Assembly: GCF_019704555.1 (NCBI RefSeq)
Contig: NZ_AP024745.1
Coordinates: 3,852,501-3,916,500, forward strand
Length of the DNA: 64,000 bases
Reading direction: 5' to 3'
From: Actinoplanes sp. L3-i22
GTDB lineage: Bacteria > Actinomycetota > Actinomycetes > Mycobacteriales > Micromonosporaceae
Part shown: positions 14,943-23,474 of the stretch, piece after piece
How positions within the stretch are numbered: the stretch's first letter is position 1
Layout of the letters: every line of letters begins with the position of its first letter
The notes under the pieces: model-generated
What the model was told of the DNA's origin: nothing
Databases searched by the model: none
Seen by the model: the letters and a program-made list of their open reading frames with translations, nothing else
Program-made: the position numbers and the translations under genes

Positions 14943-16702
14943 CCCTTCAGCTGCTGGATCTTGTCCTTGAACAGGGTGGTCGCGATCGCCGCCTGGTGCG
15001 GCTGGCCCTTCAGCCACGAGGCGGCGAACTTCTTCGCCTGGTCGTAGGAGACCTTCCCGGGCAGTGGCGGCTCGTCCGGGTTCACCGCGACGTCCAGCAG
15101 GGCCGGGCCGGGGTACGCGAGCGCCTCCGCCAGGGCGTTCGGGAGGTCGGCGGACTTGTCGATCCGTACCCCGAAAGCACCGCAACCGGAAGCCCAGCCG
15201 GCATAGTCCGGCAGCGGTTCCCCGAAGCGGACCCCGTGCTCGGGATAGCCGAGCACCATCTGCTCCCAGAGGATCTGCCCGAGCGAATTGTTGTTGTTGA
15301 TGACCACCTTGATCGGCAGCCGATAGCGGACCGCGGTGTGGAATTCGGCCATCAGCATCGCGAAACCGCCGTCCCCGACATAGGCGATCACCTGCCGCCC
15401 CGGATACGCGTGCTGCATCGCCATCGCATAGGGCAGCCCCGGCGCCATGCTGGCCAGCGTCCCGGACAGATAGAACTCGCGATTCCCGCGGATCTGCCAG
15501 TGCCGCGCCGCCCAGGTCGCGATGGTGCCGGAATCGCACGCCATGATCGCGTCGTCGGCGCACTGCAGGTCCAACCGGTGCGCGAGATATTGCGGGGCGA
15601 TCGGATCCCGGTCCGACGATTCCAGCGCGGCCATCGCGGCCTTCCAGTCCGCGAACTTCGCCCGGTACTCCCGCAGCAGGTCGCCCTTCTTCGGCTCCAG
15701 CAACGGCAGCAGCGCGGTCAGGGTCGCGCCGACGTCGCCGACCAGCGGCACCTCGGTCGGAATGCGCGTGCCGGCCCGGGTGGCATCGATGTCGACCTGG
15801 ACGACCCGCGCCTTTCCGGGCTCCGGAAGGAACTTCGTGTACGGGAAGTTCGTCCCCAGCATCAGGAGCGTGTCGGCCTCCTCCATCAGCTCCTCACTCG
15901 GCCTGGTGCCGAGCAGCCCGAGACCACCGATCACGTACGGTGAGTCGTCGGCCACCACCATCTTCCCGAGCAGCGACTTCACGATCGGCGCGTCCAGCCG
16001 CGCCGCCACCTCCTCGACCAGCGCGCCGGCGCCCCGCGCGCCGATCCCGGCCAGGATCGCCACCTTCGAGCCCGCGTTCAGCACGTCGGCGGCCCGGCGC
16101 AGGTCCTCGTCGCGCGGCCGGACGTCCGGCGCCAGGTAGATCGGTGCGGTCGCCGGCGATCGCACCGGCGCGACCGTCTGATACGGATCCGCGTGGGCCG
16201 GCGCGATCTGGATGTCGTTCGGAATGGTCAGGTGGGCCACGCCCCGGCGCGCGTACGCGGTCCGGATCGCGATGTCCACCACCGCCGGCACCTGCGCCGG
16301 ATTCATGATCACCTGGTTGTACTCGGCGACGTCCTCGAAGAGCCGGTCCAGCGCCACCTCCTGCTGGTAGGCGGTGCCGAGCACACTGCTCTCCTGCAGC
16401 CCGGTGATCGCCAGCACCGGCACGTGGTCCAGCTTCGCGTCGTAGAGCCCGTTCGCCAGATGGATCCCGCCGGGCCCGGAGGTGGCCAGGCAGACCCCGA
16501 TCTTCCCGGTCGCCTTGGCGTAGCCGGTCGCCATGAACGCGGCCGCCTCCTCATGGTGCACCAGCACGAACCGGATCTTGTCCGCGTGCCGGCGCAGACC
16601 CTCCATGATCCCGTTGATCCCGTCCCCGGGCAGGCCGAACACGGTGTCGACGCCCCAGGCGGCGAGCCGCTCGATCAGAACCTCAGCAGTAATCTCGGTC
16701 AC
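14939..16702 (-). CDS. Thiamine-pyrophosphate enzyme, pyruvate oxidase/acetolactate synthase-like
   Basis: 587 residues, GTG start. The N-terminal PYR domain has FGLPGDGINGIM and the catalytic glutamate in HHEEAAAF near 49-56. The central domain covers about 200-330, and the C-terminal PP domain carries the TPP/Mg motif GDGGF ending in NNNN (near 440-470). It most resembles PoxB-like and other thiamine-pyrophosphate-requiring proteins of actinomycetes, which decarboxylate pyruvate to acetate or a related product. A quinone- or FAD-specific tail is not evident, so the exact reaction is open. It is probably monocistronic. Confidence 0.85.
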   Translation of the reverse strand: MTEITAEVLIERLAAWGVDTVFGLPGDGINGIMEGLRRHADKIRFVLVHHEEAAAFMATGYAKATGKIGVCLATSGPGGIHLANGLYDAKLDHVPVLAITGLQESSVLGTAYQQEVALDRLFEDVAEYNQVIMNPAQVPAVVDIAIRTAYARRGVAHLTIPNDIQIAPAHADPYQTVAPVRSPATAPIYLAPDVRPRDEDLRRAADVLNAGSKVAILAGIGARGAGALVEEVAARLDAPIVKSLLGKMVVADDSPYVIGGLGLLGTRPSEELMEEADTLLMLGTNFPYTKFLPEPGKARVVQVDIDATRAGTRIPTEVPLVGDVGATLTALLPLLEPKKGDLLREYRAKFADWKAAMAALESSDRDPIAPQYLAHRLDLQCADDAIMACDSGTIATWAARHWQIRGNREFYLSGTLASMAPGLPYAMAMQHAYPGRQVIAYVGDGGFAMLMAEFHTAVRYRLPIKVVINNNNSLGQILWEQMVLGYPEHGVRFGEPLPDYAGWASGCGAFGVRIDKSADLPNALAEALAYPGPALLDVAVNPDEPPLPGKVSYDQAKKFAASWLKGQPHQAAIATTLFKDKIQQLKG

Positions 16703-16735
16703 CCCGACGAGCTACCCGCATTCCGCCTGCCCAAT

Positions 16736-16877
16736 CACGCCACCTCGCCCCGAGCACGGCCTTCGGCCTCTTCAAGATCAAAACCAGAGAGGCCCATTTC
16801 CCGTACGTCGTGAAGCCCAGCGCTCGGCAGGATGTTCTCGACGGCCGCGCGAGCCGCATCGGGGGCGACCGGATTCG
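16736..16877 (-). pseudogene. C-terminal remnant of an unidentified protein
   Basis: Directly after the LLM gene's stop, another minus-strand frame reads AARAAVENILPSAGLHDVRE followed by MGLSGFDLEEAEG and a TGA at 16738-16736. It looks like a protein end but has no start, and it uses AT-ending codons (TCT, TTT, CTT, GAA) more than its neighbours. It may be a decayed gene of foreign origin, or chance. Confidence 0.3.
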
Positions 16878-16879
16878 GG

Positions 16880-17725
16880 TCAGCGGATCAGGCGGCCGGC
16901 GAAGGCGGACATCTGGGCGTGCTGCTCGGCGGGGTCATCAGCGGTCGCGCTCACCACGACCCGTGTCACGCCCTCGGCGGCCAGGGCCTCGGCGCGCTCC
17001 GCGGACATCGTGATCGAGCCCCACCGGGTGTACTCCAGCGCGCCCGGATCGCGCCCGGCCGTGACCGCTTCGGATCGGGCCAGGGCGAGTTGGGCGGCGC
17101 GTTCGTCGGGCAGCAGCATCCCGCCCGGGAAGAAGCCGTCCCCGCGCCGGCCGGCGCGGCGGGCGGCGGCGCGGCTCGATCCGCCGACGTGGATCGGCAG
17201 CGGCGCGAGCGGCTGCGGGAAGCTGCACAGCGCGTCGAAGTCGAAGAACTCGCCGTGGAACCCCACCCCCTCCGCGCCGCCGGACCAGAGCAGCCGCAGC
17301 ACGTCGATCGCCTCGTCGGCGCGCCGCCCGCGGGACGCGAAGTCGACGCCGACCGCCGCGGCCTCGCCCGGCAGGCTGCCCAGCCCGACCGTGACCAGCC
17401 GCATCCGGCCCTTCGACAGCACGTCGATGGTGGCCAGGCGCTTCGCCAGCACCACCGGGTGCTGGTAGGGCAGCAGCAGCACCCCGGTCCCGAGCAGCAG
17501 CCGGCTGGTCGCCGCCGCCACGAAGCTCAGCGCGTCCAGCGGATCCACCAGCGGCAGCGACGCCGGGATCGGCATCGCCCCGAGCGTCGCTCCCGGGTAC
17601 AGCACGATGTGCTCCGGCAGGTAGAGGCCCTCGAACCCGCACGCCTCGGCATGCCGCGCGTAGGCCACCAGATGGTCCGGATCCACCCCGAACGACCCCG
17701 TGCTGTAGCTGATCGCGAATCGCAT
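16880..17725 (-). CDS. LLM-class F420-dependent oxidoreductase
   Basis: 281 residues from ATG 17725. The bacterial-luciferase-like TIM barrel shows MRFAISYSTG at the start, CGFEGLYLPEH near 30-40, LLLGTGVLLLPYQHP near 78-92, RMRLVTVGLGSLPGEAAAVG near 107-126, PLPIHVGGSS near 177-186 and GDGFFPGG near 196-203. These match F420-dependent enzymes rather than FMN luciferases. No ribosome site precedes the ATG, but TAGCGT sits at -13 to -8, suggesting a leaderless transcript. A GTG 9 bases upstream is the alternative. It lies 18 bp downstream of the hydrolase gene on the same strand. Confidence 0.85.
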   Translation of the reverse strand: MRFAISYSTGSFGVDPDHLVAYARHAEACGFEGLYLPEHIVLYPGATLGAMPIPASLPLVDPLDALSFVAAATSRLLLGTGVLLLPYQHPVVLAKRLATIDVLSKGRMRLVTVGLGSLPGEAAAVGVDFASRGRRADEAIDVLRLLWSGGAEGVGFHGEFFDFDALCSFPQPLAPLPIHVGGSSRAAARRAGRRGDGFFPGGMLLPDERAAQLALARSEAVTAGRDPGALEYTRWGSITMSAERAEALAAEGVTRVVVSATADDPAEQHAQMSAFAGRLIR

Positions 17726-17743
17726 GCGGGTCACGCTAAACGT

Positions 17744-18403
17744 TCACGCCGGTGTCAAGGCCAGCCGGCGGGCGAGCTCGGCCGGCTCGGAGAACATCGG
17801 CCAGTGTCCGGTTCTGATCTCATGGTAGGTCCAGCCGTCGCCGGCCATCAGGCCGAAGGCGGGCACGGTCGCGGCCAGCTCACGCAGCTGCGTCTCGGGG
17901 AAAGAGCAAAGGATTCCGGTACGGGGGATGCCCCGCCACGCCCCGCCGTGCCGCACCGGATCGGTGGCCGTCGCGACCGGCTGCGGCCGCCCCCGCTCCC
18001 GGACGACCGACCAGTCGAACCCGGTCGCCGACGGTGGCGCCTCGTCGGGCACCGGCAGCATGCCGTCCACCGGCTCCGGTCGCGACCCGTCGAAGTCGGC
18101 CTGGGACATGCCGTCCGGCATCGGGCCCGAGTCGACGTAGACCAGCCGGGCGACCCGGGACGGCACCCGGTCGGCGGCCGCCGTGATGATCAGCCCGCCG
18201 TAGCTGTGCCCGACCAGCACCACGTCGTCCAGCGTGGTCAGCAGCCCGGTGAGCTGGTCGACGTGGTCCGCGACCCCGGTTCCCGGGTCGAGGTCGAGGG
18301 ATACCGGTCGTACGTCGTGGCCCTGATCTTTGAGCGGTGAGGCGACCGCCTCCCATGCCCAACCGCCCAGCCAGAACCCCGGGACCAGCACATATGTCGT
18401 CAT
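17744..18403 (-). CDS. Alpha/beta-hydrolase (salicylate-esterase-like)
   Basis: 219 residues from ATG 18403. It starts MTTYVLVPGFWLGGWAWEAV, has the nucleophile elbow GHSYGGLI near 65-72 and the histidine in TGHWPMFSEP near 200-209. This is the small esterase group that includes plant methyl-ester hydrolases. It is divergent from a WYL regulator across a 56-bp gap with a perfect inverted repeat, so that regulator is its likely controller. The LLM oxidoreductase follows it on the same strand. Confidence 0.85.
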   Translation of the reverse strand: MTTYVLVPGFWLGGWAWEAVASPLKDQGHDVRPVSLDLDPGTGVADHVDQLTGLLTTLDDVVLVGHSYGGLIITAAADRVPSRVARLVYVDSGPMPDGMSQADFDGSRPEPVDGMLPVPDEAPPSATGFDWSVVRERGRPQPVATATDPVRHGGAWRGIPRTGILCSFPETQLRELAATVPAFGLMAGDGWTYHEIRTGHWPMFSEPAELARRLALTPA

Positions 18404-18422
18404 GCGGGCCACGGTAGGCGGG

Positions 18423-18447
18423 ATACCGGGCAGGTTCCGCCCGGTAT
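18423..18447. promoter_or_regulatory. Inverted-repeat operator between hydrolase and WYL regulator
   Basis: ATACCGGGC (18423-18431) and GCCCGGTAT (18439-18447) are perfect 9-bp arms with a 7-base spacer. The right arm runs into TATAAG, a -10 element 9 bases before the regulator ATG, so a bound protein would block that promoter. The WYL protein itself is the obvious candidate. Confidence 0.65.
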
Positions 18448-18459
18448 AAGGTGTGGCCC

Positions 18460-19575
18460 ATGCCACAGTCGCTCGGAAAGGTGCTCGGGCTCCTGGAGTT
18501 GCTCCAGGCCGCCCCCGCGGGTGTCACCGTCGGTCACCTCGCCGCCCGGCTGGGAGTCGACGAGCGCACCGTCCGGCGGTATGCCGCGCACCTCGCCGAC
18601 CTGGGCATCCCGGTCGAGGGCCGGCGCGGGCGGTATGGCGGGTACGCGCTCGCCCCCGGTTACCGGCTGCCACCGCTGATGCTGACCGACGAGGAGACCC
18701 TCGCGGTGCTGCTCGGCCTGATCGCCGGGCGGCGCACCGGCCTGGCGACGACCGCGGCGGCCGGGGAGACCGCGCTCGCCAAGATCCAGCGGGTGCTGCC
18801 GGCCACGTTGCGCGCCCGCACGGACGCGCTGCTGGCCACCCTCGAGTTCGCCACCACCCGCCCAGCGCCGGCTGCCGCCCCGGCCCGCGACCGGCAGCCG
18901 GCCACGGCCCCGCCGCCCCGCGACCGGCCGCCGGCCACCGAGACGCTGCTGACGATGGCCGCCGCGGCCCGCGACCGGTCCCCGATCGCCTTCACCTACG
19001 CCAAACCCACCGCCAAACCCACCGCCGAGCCAACCGAGCCCGCCGCCAAGGCCAGCGCCAAGCCCGCCGCCGAGCCAGTCGAGCCCGCCGCCAAGGCAAC
19101 CGTCAAGCCCGCCGCCGAGCCGGCCGAGCGCCGCCTGGACCCCTTCGGCCTGGTCTTCCACGCCGGAAAATGGTTCGTGACCGGTCGTGATCACGACCGC
19201 GCCGCGGTGCGCACCTTCCGCCTCGACCGGGTCAGCGACCCCCGGGTCCTGCCCGGCACGTTCGAGGTCCCACCCGGCTTCGACCCGGCCGCCCAGGTCG
19301 CCGCCGGCCTGGCCACCGCCGCCTGGCGCCACGAGGTGTCCGTGCTCCTGCACGCCGACCTGGACGAGCTGCGCCGCCAGATCCCGCCCACCGCCGCCAC
19401 CCTGGCCCGCGCCGGCGACGACGTCCGCCTGACCGCCCGCGCCGAACGCCTGGACGGCATGGCCCGCCTGCTGGCCGGCCTGGGCTGCGACTTCACCGTC
19501 GAGACCCCGGACGCCCTCCGCACCGAACTCACCACCCTGGCCACCCGCCTCCGGTCCGCCGCCACCCGCCGGTGA
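18460..19575 (+). CDS. WYL-domain HTH transcriptional regulator with repetitive insertions
   Basis: 371 residues from ATG 18460. Residues about 1-60 form a DeoR-like winged helix (LAARLGVDERTVRRYAAHLADLGIPVEG). The WYL part is recognisable in SPIAFTYAK near 175-183 and, after an insertion, RLDPFGLVFHAGKWFVTGRDHDRA near 225-248. Two low-complexity segments interrupt it: a Pro/Ala/Arg stretch near 140-165 and a Lys/Pro/Ala/Glu stretch near 184-222 built on EPAAKAxxKPAAEP units. Such proteins sense small ligands or nucleotides and repress neighbours. The divergent hydrolase is the likely target. Confidence 0.8.
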   Translation: MPQSLGKVLGLLELLQAAPAGVTVGHLAARLGVDERTVRRYAAHLADLGIPVEGRRGRYGGYALAPGYRLPPLMLTDEETLAVLLGLIAGRRTGLATTAAAGETALAKIQRVLPATLRARTDALLATLEFATTRPAPAAAPARDRQPATAPPPRDRPPATETLLTMAAAARDRSPIAFTYAKPTAKPTAEPTEPAAKASAKPAAEPVEPAAKATVKPAAEPAERRLDPFGLVFHAGKWFVTGRDHDRAAVRTFRLDRVSDPRVLPGTFEVPPGFDPAAQVAAGLATAAWRHEVSVLLHADLDELRRQIPPTAATLARAGDDVRLTARAERLDGMARLLAGLGCDFTVETPDALRTELTTLATRLRSAATRR

Positions 19576-19764
19576 CCGCGGACGCACTCAAGAGTCCCGG
19601 CCTGACCTGCGACGGTCGCCGCTCGCCGGTGACCGCGAACCCATCCGGGAGCCCCGGCACGACCCGGGGCGGCAGCGGCCGGGCCGGTGCCGGCGGCCCC
19701 GCGTTGCTACCGGCCGGTACAAGGTCGGACGTTAAAACGCGGTTGAGCTGGGCATCGAGACGCC

Positions 19765-20148
19765 GTGGCGACCATTGTCATAGCTGAGGATGACCCGGAC
19801 ATCCGCGAGATCTCCGCGCTGCTCCTGCGCAAGGCCGGACACACGACCATCCCCGCCGGCGACGGCGCGGAAGGCTGGCAGGCCGTGCTCAACTACTCCC
19901 CGGACCTGGTGATCAGCGACATCGACATGCCGGAGACCGACGGACTCGCGCTCTGTGCGCAGATCCGGGCCCATCCGGCGACCGCGCGGGTACCGGTCAT
20001 CTGCATCAGCGGCGTGCTCATGCCCGGCGACACCTGCGTCGAGCAGGCCGGTGGCACCGCGCTGTTGCACAAGCCGTTCGCCTCGGCCGACCTCCTGGAC
20101 CAGGTCCGCTCCGTCCTGACCACCACGCTCGGCGCGGAGAGCCCCTGA
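19765..20148 (+). CDS. Stand-alone response-regulator receiver domain
   Basis: 127 residues, GTG start, a single CheY-like domain. The acidic pair is in IAEDDPD near 7-12, the phosphorylation Asp in ISDIDMPETDG near 51-53, the Ser in CISG near 82, and the Lys in HKPF near 104. There is no output domain and no histidine kinase nearby, so it probably acts by protein contact with a kinase elsewhere. A strong terminator follows at 20154-20193. Confidence 0.85.
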   Translation: MATIVIAEDDPDIREISALLLRKAGHTTIPAGDGAEGWQAVLNYSPDLVISDIDMPETDGLALCAQIRAHPATARVPVICISGVLMPGDTCVEQAGGTALLHKPFASADLLDQVRSVLTTTLGAESP

Positions 20149-20153
20149 CCACC

Positions 20154-20193
20154 GGGGGAATCGCGCCGAACCCACCGGTGCCGCGATTCCCCC
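20154..20193. terminator. Terminator between convergent genes
   Basis: Perfect 12-bp arms GGGGGAATCGCG (20154-20165) and CGCGATTCCCCC (20182-20193) flank a 16-base loop. It is shared by the receiver gene and the convergent CMD gene. It lacks a long T-run, as is common in actinomycetes. Confidence 0.7.
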
Positions 20194-20206
20194 GCCGCGC
20201 CGCTGC

Positions 20207-20680
20207 TCAGCTGTACTGACCGGGCACGTAGTCCCCGGCCGGCCGCAGCGTCACGACGCTCAGCCGGTTCCAGGTGTTGATCAGCGCGATCAACGCCACC
20301 AGCGCCCCGAGCTGCTCCTCGTCGAAGTGCTTGGCCGCGTTCGCCCACACCTCGTCCGGGACGCCGCCGGCCGTGTCCGCGATCCGGGTGCCCTGCTCGG
20401 CCAGCTCCAGGGCGGCCCGCTCGGCCTCGGTGAAGACGGTGGCCTCGCGCCAGACGGCGATCAGGTTCAGCCGGGTCGCGGTCTCGCCCTGGTGCGCGGC
20501 GTCCTTGGTGTGCATGTCGACGCAGAACCCACAGCCGTTGATCTGGCTGGCCCGGATCTCGACGAGGTGCGCCGTGGTGTGCGGCAGTGGCGACGCCGCG
20601 ATCGCCTTGCTCGCGCCGAACAGCTGCTTGACGACCTTGCCGCCGATCTCGGTGTTCTGAAAGTCCAGCCGAGCGCTCAT
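20207..20680 (-). CDS. Carboxymuconolactone-decarboxylase/AhpD-like protein
   Basis: 157 residues with a GAGGAGG site. The alkylhydroperoxidase-like core has the CxxC pair in QINGCGFCVDMHTKDA near 47-62 and the LNLIAVWREA helix that follows. The C-terminal part is LVALIALINTWNRLSVV. Proteins of this family use the two cysteines in peroxide or disulfide chemistry. The CGFC plus downstream His fit the AhpD subgroup more than true decarboxylases. No AhpC is adjacent. Confidence 0.85.
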   Translation of the reverse strand: MSARLDFQNTEIGGKVVKQLFGASKAIAASPLPHTTAHLVEIRASQINGCGFCVDMHTKDAAHQGETATRLNLIAVWREATVFTEAERAALELAEQGTRIADTAGGVPDEVWANAAKHFDEEQLGALVALIALINTWNRLSVVTLRPAGDYVPGQYS

Positions 20681-20824
20681 GATGTCCTCCTCGTAGGTGG
20701 TGACTCCGACACCACTACGACACCCGGCCCCGGCCGAATGTGACGTGACCCGCGTCTCTCCCCGGCCATCGAAAGGACGGGGCCGGGCGACGCTCGCGGT
20801 TTCGGCTGTTCGCGCGGGGCGGGG

Positions 20825-21544
20825 TCAGCGGAGGAGCTGCTGGCCTCCGTCGATGTCGTAGACGGCGCCGGTCAGCACCTCGTTGGTCATCAGGTGCAGG
20901 ATCAGGTCGGCCACGTCGTCCGGGCCGACCACCCGGCCGACCGGCAGGGTGGCCCGCAGCTCGGCGCGGCGCTCCTCGATCCGGTCCCCGAGGAGCCGGG
21001 CCGACAGCGGGGTGTCGACGAACCCGGCGGCGACCGTGTTGACCCGCAGCGGCGCCAGTTCCAGGGCGGCGTTCGCGGTGATCGAGGAGAGCGCCGCGGT
21101 CCCGATGCCGATCAGGGCCAGGCCGTGGCCGGGCCGCCGGGCGCCGGTGCCCGAGATCAGGGTGAGCGACCCGCCCGGCCGGACCCGCGCCGCGCATTCC
21201 CGGGCGACCCGCAGCGGGCCGAGCAGGTGCAGGTCGAGCGAGCGCGCGGCCTCGTCGAAGTCGATCTCGGAGATCGGCCCGTAGGCCGGCCCGGGCCCGC
21301 TGAGCAGCACGTGGTCGACGGTCGCCGGCAGCCCGGCGAAGAACGCGCTCAGCGCGGCGGGGTCGGCCAGGTCGAGGACGGCGGTGGCGGCGCCGAGTTC
21401 CGCCTGCGCCGCCTTCAGGCGCTGTTCGTCGCGGCCGGTGACCAGTACGTTCGCACCGGCCGCGCGGGCCCGGCGGGCGGTCGACAGGCCGATGCCCGCG
21501 GTGCCGCCGAGGACGACGACGGTGGTGCCGGAGAGAGAGCTCAT
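20825..21544 (-). CDS. SDR-family protein without the YxxxK catalytic pair
   Basis: 239 residues; ATG 21544 follows AAGGAG. It has the Rossmann motif GGTAGIG near 13-19, VLLSGPG in place of the usual NNAG, LTLISGTGARRPG near 128-140, and an ending GAVYDIDGGQQL. Where classical SDRs have YxxxK it reads LALIGIGTAAL, so the catalytic Tyr and Lys are absent. It belongs to a subfamily of divergent SDRs whose activity is uncertain. It is divergent from the hydrolase-LuxR fusion gene. Confidence 0.8.
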   Translation of the reverse strand: MSSLSGTTVVVLGGTAGIGLSTARRARAAGANVLVTGRDEQRLKAAQAELGAATAVLDLADPAALSAFFAGLPATVDHVLLSGPGPAYGPISEIDFDEAARSLDLHLLGPLRVARECAARVRPGGSLTLISGTGARRPGHGLALIGIGTAALSSITANAALELAPLRVNTVAAGFVDTPLSARLLGDRIEERRAELRATLPVGRVVGPDDVADLILHLMTNEVLTGAVYDIDGGQQLLR

Positions 21545-21691
21545 CGGTTCGCGCTCCTTCGCAACAGGGGACTTCCGCCTCCTGTGGTACCACCTTCCGG
21601 CGCGCGGCAGGGAGACGTCGGCCGGGCGGCAGGGAAACCCCGGCGGGGCGGCGGGGGAACGCCGGGTGGGTGGGCGGGCGACAATGGGGCG

Positions 21692-22714
21692 ATGGGGCAG
21701 CGGATCCTGACCGCCGGCGGGCCGGGTGGGGCGCGGATCGCCTACGCGGTCAGCGGGGACGGTCCGCCGCTGGTCTACGTCTCCGGCTGGCTCAGTCATC
21801 TGGAGCTGAGCTGGGCGCTGCCCGCCGAGCGCGGCTTCTACGAGGCGCTCTCCGACGGGCGGCGGCTGATCCGGTACGACAAGCCGGGCTGCGGCCTGTC
21901 CCCGGCGGCGGACGAGCCGTTCTCGTTCGGGCAGGAGCTCGACACGCTGCGGGCGGTCCTCGCGGCGGCCGGAATTGATCGGTTCGATCTGATCGGGATC
22001 TCCAGCGGGGCGGCGGTCGCGGCGGCGTGGGCGGCCGAGCACCCGGCGAGCGTGTCGCGGCTGATCCTCTACGGCGGGTGGGCCTTCGGGCCGGACGTGG
22101 CCGCCCCGGAGATCCAGACGCACGTGCTCGGGCTGGTCCGGCAGCACTGGGGACTCGCCTCCGACCTGCTCGGGAACGTGTTCGCGCCGGACGCGGACGC
22201 GGGCAGCCGGGCGGCGTTCACCCGCTACCAGCGGGAGGCGGCGAGCGCGGAGACCGCCGCGGCGATGCTGCTCACGGCGTACCGGACAGATGTTCTTGAT
22301 CTTCTCGGCCGGATCGCGGCGCCGGCGCTGGTGGTGCACCGGGAGCGGGACCGGGCGGCGCCGGTGCGGGAGGGGCGGCGGCTCGCGGACGGGATCCCGG
22401 GCGCGCGGTTCGTGGTGCTTCCGGGGCGGTCGCACCTGCCGTACATCGGGGAGGTGGAACCGCTGGTCCGGGAGATCCGGCGGTTCCTCGGGCTGCCGGT
22501 GCGGCGGCGCGGGACGGTGCCGGCGCTGACCGCGCGGCAGCGGGAGGTGGCCGCGCTGATCGCGGCGGGCTGCACGAACCGGGAGATCGGCGCGCGGCTC
22601 GGCATCGCGGAACGGTCCGCGGAGGCCCACGTGGAGCGGATCCGGCTGCGGATGGACTTCCGGTCCCGCGCGCAGATCGCCGCCTGGTACGTGGCGACCG
22701 CCGGCCCGGAGTGA
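21692..22714 (+). CDS. Alpha/beta-hydrolase domain fused to a LuxR-type HTH
   Basis: 340 residues. Residues about 15-270 are a hydrolase fold with YVSGWLSHLE in the oxyanion region, GISSGAAVAAAWAAEHP near 110-126 as the nucleophile elbow (G-x-S-x-G), an acid in HRERDRAAPV and His in GRSHLPYIG. Residues about 280-335 are a LuxR helix-turn-helix (LTARQREVAALIAAGCTNRE, then IAERSAEAHVERIRLRM). The hydrolase part likely serves as a ligand sensor or ligand-degrading switch for the DNA-binding part. It is adjacent to and divergent from the SDR gene. Confidence 0.85.
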   Translation: MGQRILTAGGPGGARIAYAVSGDGPPLVYVSGWLSHLELSWALPAERGFYEALSDGRRLIRYDKPGCGLSPAADEPFSFGQELDTLRAVLAAAGIDRFDLIGISSGAAVAAAWAAEHPASVSRLILYGGWAFGPDVAAPEIQTHVLGLVRQHWGLASDLLGNVFAPDADAGSRAAFTRYQREAASAETAAAMLLTAYRTDVLDLLGRIAAPALVVHRERDRAAPVREGRRLADGIPGARFVVLPGRSHLPYIGEVEPLVREIRRFLGLPVRRRGTVPALTARQREVAALIAAGCTNREIGARLGIAERSAEAHVERIRLRMDFRSRAQIAAWYVATAGPE

Positions 22715-22780
22715 GCCGCCGGCCCGAACTGAGGTATTTCCCGGCCTGTCCGCCCGGTCCGCGGCCGCGACGATGGACCG

Positions 22781-23473
22781 ATGATTGTTCTGGGGTACGC
22801 CGTTCTCGCCTATGCGGCTTTCCTGTCCAGCACGGCCTGGTCGATCTGGTTCCTGGCCGGTCCGATCGATGATCCGGCATCCCGGCCGGCCGGGATCAGC
22901 CTGGTGATCGACGGCGCGCTGCTGATGCTTTTCGCGGTGCAGCACACCGTGATGGCCCGCGCCGGATTCAAGAAGCGCTTGACCCGGCTGATTCCGGAGG
23001 CGGCCGAACGCAGCACCTTCGTCCTGGCCGCCAGCCTGACCCAGTTCGCCCTGCTGCTCTGGTGGCAGCCGGTCCCGCACGTGCTCTGGCAGGTCAGCGG
23101 TCTGCTGTGGGTGGTCTACGCGGCCGGCTGGGCGCTGGCGATCTGGTCCACCTACCTGATCGACCACGCCGACCTGGTCGGGTTGAAGCAGGCCTGGCGG
23201 CATCTGCGCGGCCAGGAATATCATCCGCCGGAATTCCGGGCGCCCTGGCTGTACCGGTGGTGCCGGCATCCGATGATGCTCGGTCTGGTGATCGCATTCT
23301 GGGCGACGCCGACAATGAGCGTCGGGCATCTTTTCTTCGCGCTCGCCGGAACCGGTTACATCCTGATCGGGATCAGATTCGAGGAACGGGATCTGCGGGC
23401 CCGGTTCGGCGCTGATTATCAGCAGTACGCGAAGCGAGTCCCGTCGATCGTGCCGGGGCCGATTCGGCGCTAG
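22781..23473 (+). CDS. mddA: MddA-like methanethiol S-methyltransferase (NnrU/isoprenylcysteine methyltransferase-type membrane protein)
   Basis: 230 residues with about five transmembrane helices. Motifs that match MddA proteins as I know them are FAVQHTVMARAGFK near 51-64, ERSTFVLAASL near 76-86, STYLIDHADLVGLKQAW near 125-141, LYRWCRHPMMLGLVIAFWATPTMSVGHL near 160-187, and the terminal GIRFEERDL. MddA methylates methanethiol to dimethyl sulfide with S-adenosylmethionine in the membrane. The alternative is another NnrU-family methyltransferase. The stop lies 1 base from the ATG of the next gene, so the two are probably co-transcribed. Confidence 0.75.
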   Translation: MIVLGYAVLAYAAFLSSTAWSIWFLAGPIDDPASRPAGISLVIDGALLMLFAVQHTVMARAGFKKRLTRLIPEAAERSTFVLAASLTQFALLLWWQPVPHVLWQVSGLLWVVYAAGWALAIWSTYLIDHADLVGLKQAWRHLRGQEYHPPEFRAPWLYRWCRHPMMLGLVIAFWATPTMSVGHLFFALAGTGYILIGIRFEERDLRARFGADYQQYAKRVPSIVPGPIRR

Positions 23474-23474
23474 G

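Noticed and set aside
18451..18460. GTG 18451 as start of the WYL regulator
   Set aside because: It directly follows the TATAAG -10 element, leaving no room for a transcript start. ATG 18460 is better placed.
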